Source: Lentisphaerota bacterium
GTDB taxonomy: Bacteria > Verrucomicrobiota > Kiritimatiellia > JAAZAB01
Length of the DNA: 6,372 nucleotides
Assembly: GCA_020201415.1 (NCBI GenBank)
Contig: JAIVGW010000246.1
Span: 1 to 6,372, forward strand
Direction of reading: 5' to 3'
Part shown: one piece after another, positions 5,802-6,372 of the stretch
How the letters are laid out: each line of letters opens with the position of its first letter
Position numbering within the stretch: the first letter of the stretch is position 1
Position numbers and translations under genes: made by a program
Notes under the pieces: generated by a model
The model's input: the letters and a program-made list of their open reading frames with translations, nothing else
Told to the model about the DNA's origin: nothing
The model's database searches: none

Positions 5802-6372
5802 ATGTATCTCAACCGCCAGCTGCAAGCCGCCAATCTGCAAAACCTGCTGCGCACCGGCGCTTTCCGCTTCGTGGATGAAACCACCCCGTGGTTTCCATAT
5901 ACTTCCGGGCAGATTGGCCCTTATTACGTTCAGAGCATCAGCGTGGAAAGCGACGGCGCAGCCTACGCTGAAGCCGTGGCGGCCCTCGTGCAACTGATCC
6001 GGGAATGGGGTATTGAGTTCGATGTCATCGCCGGCGGCGAAACACGGGACTGGGATTTTTCCAATCCCTGCGCCGTCCTGCTGCGCCGCCCGCACCTGAA
6101 GATCTACAAGGACGGTCGAACTCTGGGAGCTGATGTCAGCGGGCGGCGCGTATTGCACATTGCGGACCTTAACAATGAAGGTTCATCCGTGCGGGACTAC
6201 TGGCTGCCTTACATCACCCGCGCCGGCGGCAAGCTGGTGGGCGTGGCCGCCTTCGTTGACCGCCTGGAAGAAGGCGTGCCGGTGATGGCATCGCTGAACC
6301 TGCCTTTGGCGGCGGTCGTCCCGCTGGACGATCAGGCCTGGCATGTCGCGCTTGATGGCGGCCACATCGCAC
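5802..6372 (+). CDS. Orotate phosphoribosyltransferase-like protein (partial at right edge)
   Basis: An uninterrupted frame from ATG 5802 runs off the right edge after 190 residues. It resembles PyrE-type phosphoribosyltransferases: TSGQIGPYYVQ (34-44) matches the SGxxSPYYxD block, VIAGGETRDW (75-84) lies at the usual GG turn, RRPHLKIYKDG (95-105) fits the RK..K segment, and AAFVDRLEEG (149-158) matches the late VVDRxEG motif. PyrE joins orotate to PRPP in pyrimidine synthesis. The PRPP loop is altered here: VLHIADLNNEGSS (117-129) keeps one Asp, Gly and Ser but lacks the usual acidic pair and TTG. The TRDWDFSNP insert after the GG turn also differs from standard PyrE. It may therefore be a divergent OPRT or a related enzyme with another substrate. 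An in-frame TGA at 5790-5792 makes 5802 the earliest ATG; no good ribosome site precedes it. Confidence 0.75.
   Translation, partial: MYLNRQLQAANLQNLLRTGAFRFVDETTPWFPYTSGQIGPYYVQSISVESDGAAYAEAVAALVQLIREWGIEFDVIAGGETRDWDFSNPCAVLLRRPHLKIYKDGRTLGADVSGRRVLHIADLNNEGSSVRDYWLPYITRAGGKLVGVAAFVDRLEEGVPVMASLNLPLAAVVPLDDQAWHVALDGGHIA

Noticed and set aside
5766..6158. Minus-strand open frame opposite the OPRT-like gene
   Set aside because: The plus-strand frame from 5802 has several phosphoribosyltransferase motifs and no stop to the window edge. The antisense frame has none.

Overview
The window is a GC-rich (roughly 60%) bacterial chromosomal segment with tightly packed genes and no mobile element, RNA gene or CRISPR array that I could see. 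The mix of a RimO-type methylthiotransferase, PgsA, a four-cysteine zinc-ribbon protein of unknown function and a divergent OPRT-like protein recalls the Planctomycetes-Verrucomicrobia-Lentisphaerae (PVC) group, perhaps Lentisphaerota or Kiritimatiellota. That placement rests on protein resemblance recalled without a search, so it is tentative.

Layout. (1) Positions 1-3524, plus strand: an apparent four-gene run with almost no spacers. It holds the C-terminal part of rimO, then pgsA, then a zinc-ribbon protein whose start overlaps the pgsA stop by 8 bases, then a D-aminoacylase-family deacylase whose start lies inside the zinc-ribbon gene. (2) Positions 3584-4399, minus strand: a creatininase-family amidohydrolase, convergent with the deacylase. 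(3) Positions 4400-4571: an AT-rich divergent control region with two back-to-back sigma-70-like promoters whose -35 hexamers overlap, and a direct repeat in the minus-strand leader. (4) Positions 4572-5670, plus strand: a compact operon of a secreted coiled-coil protein with a Met/Pro/His-rich tail, a short WrbA-like flavodoxin, and a 55-residue exported peptide that starts on the flavodoxin stop codon (ATGA). (5) Positions 5671-5801: a spacer. (6) From 5802 off the right edge: an orotate-phosphoribosyltransferase-like protein with an altered PRPP loop.

How they may work together. The first run joins ribosome modification, phosphatidylglycerol synthesis and an unknown zinc protein, ending in an amidohydrolase. 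The deacylase and the creatininase-family enzyme are both metal-dependent C-N hydrolases lying tail to tail, but nothing shows a shared pathway. The secreted protein, flavodoxin and exported peptide look like one transcription unit that joins a cytoplasmic flavin protein to two envelope proteins. This is the least explained part of the window. I see no clear evidence of a wholly new system.
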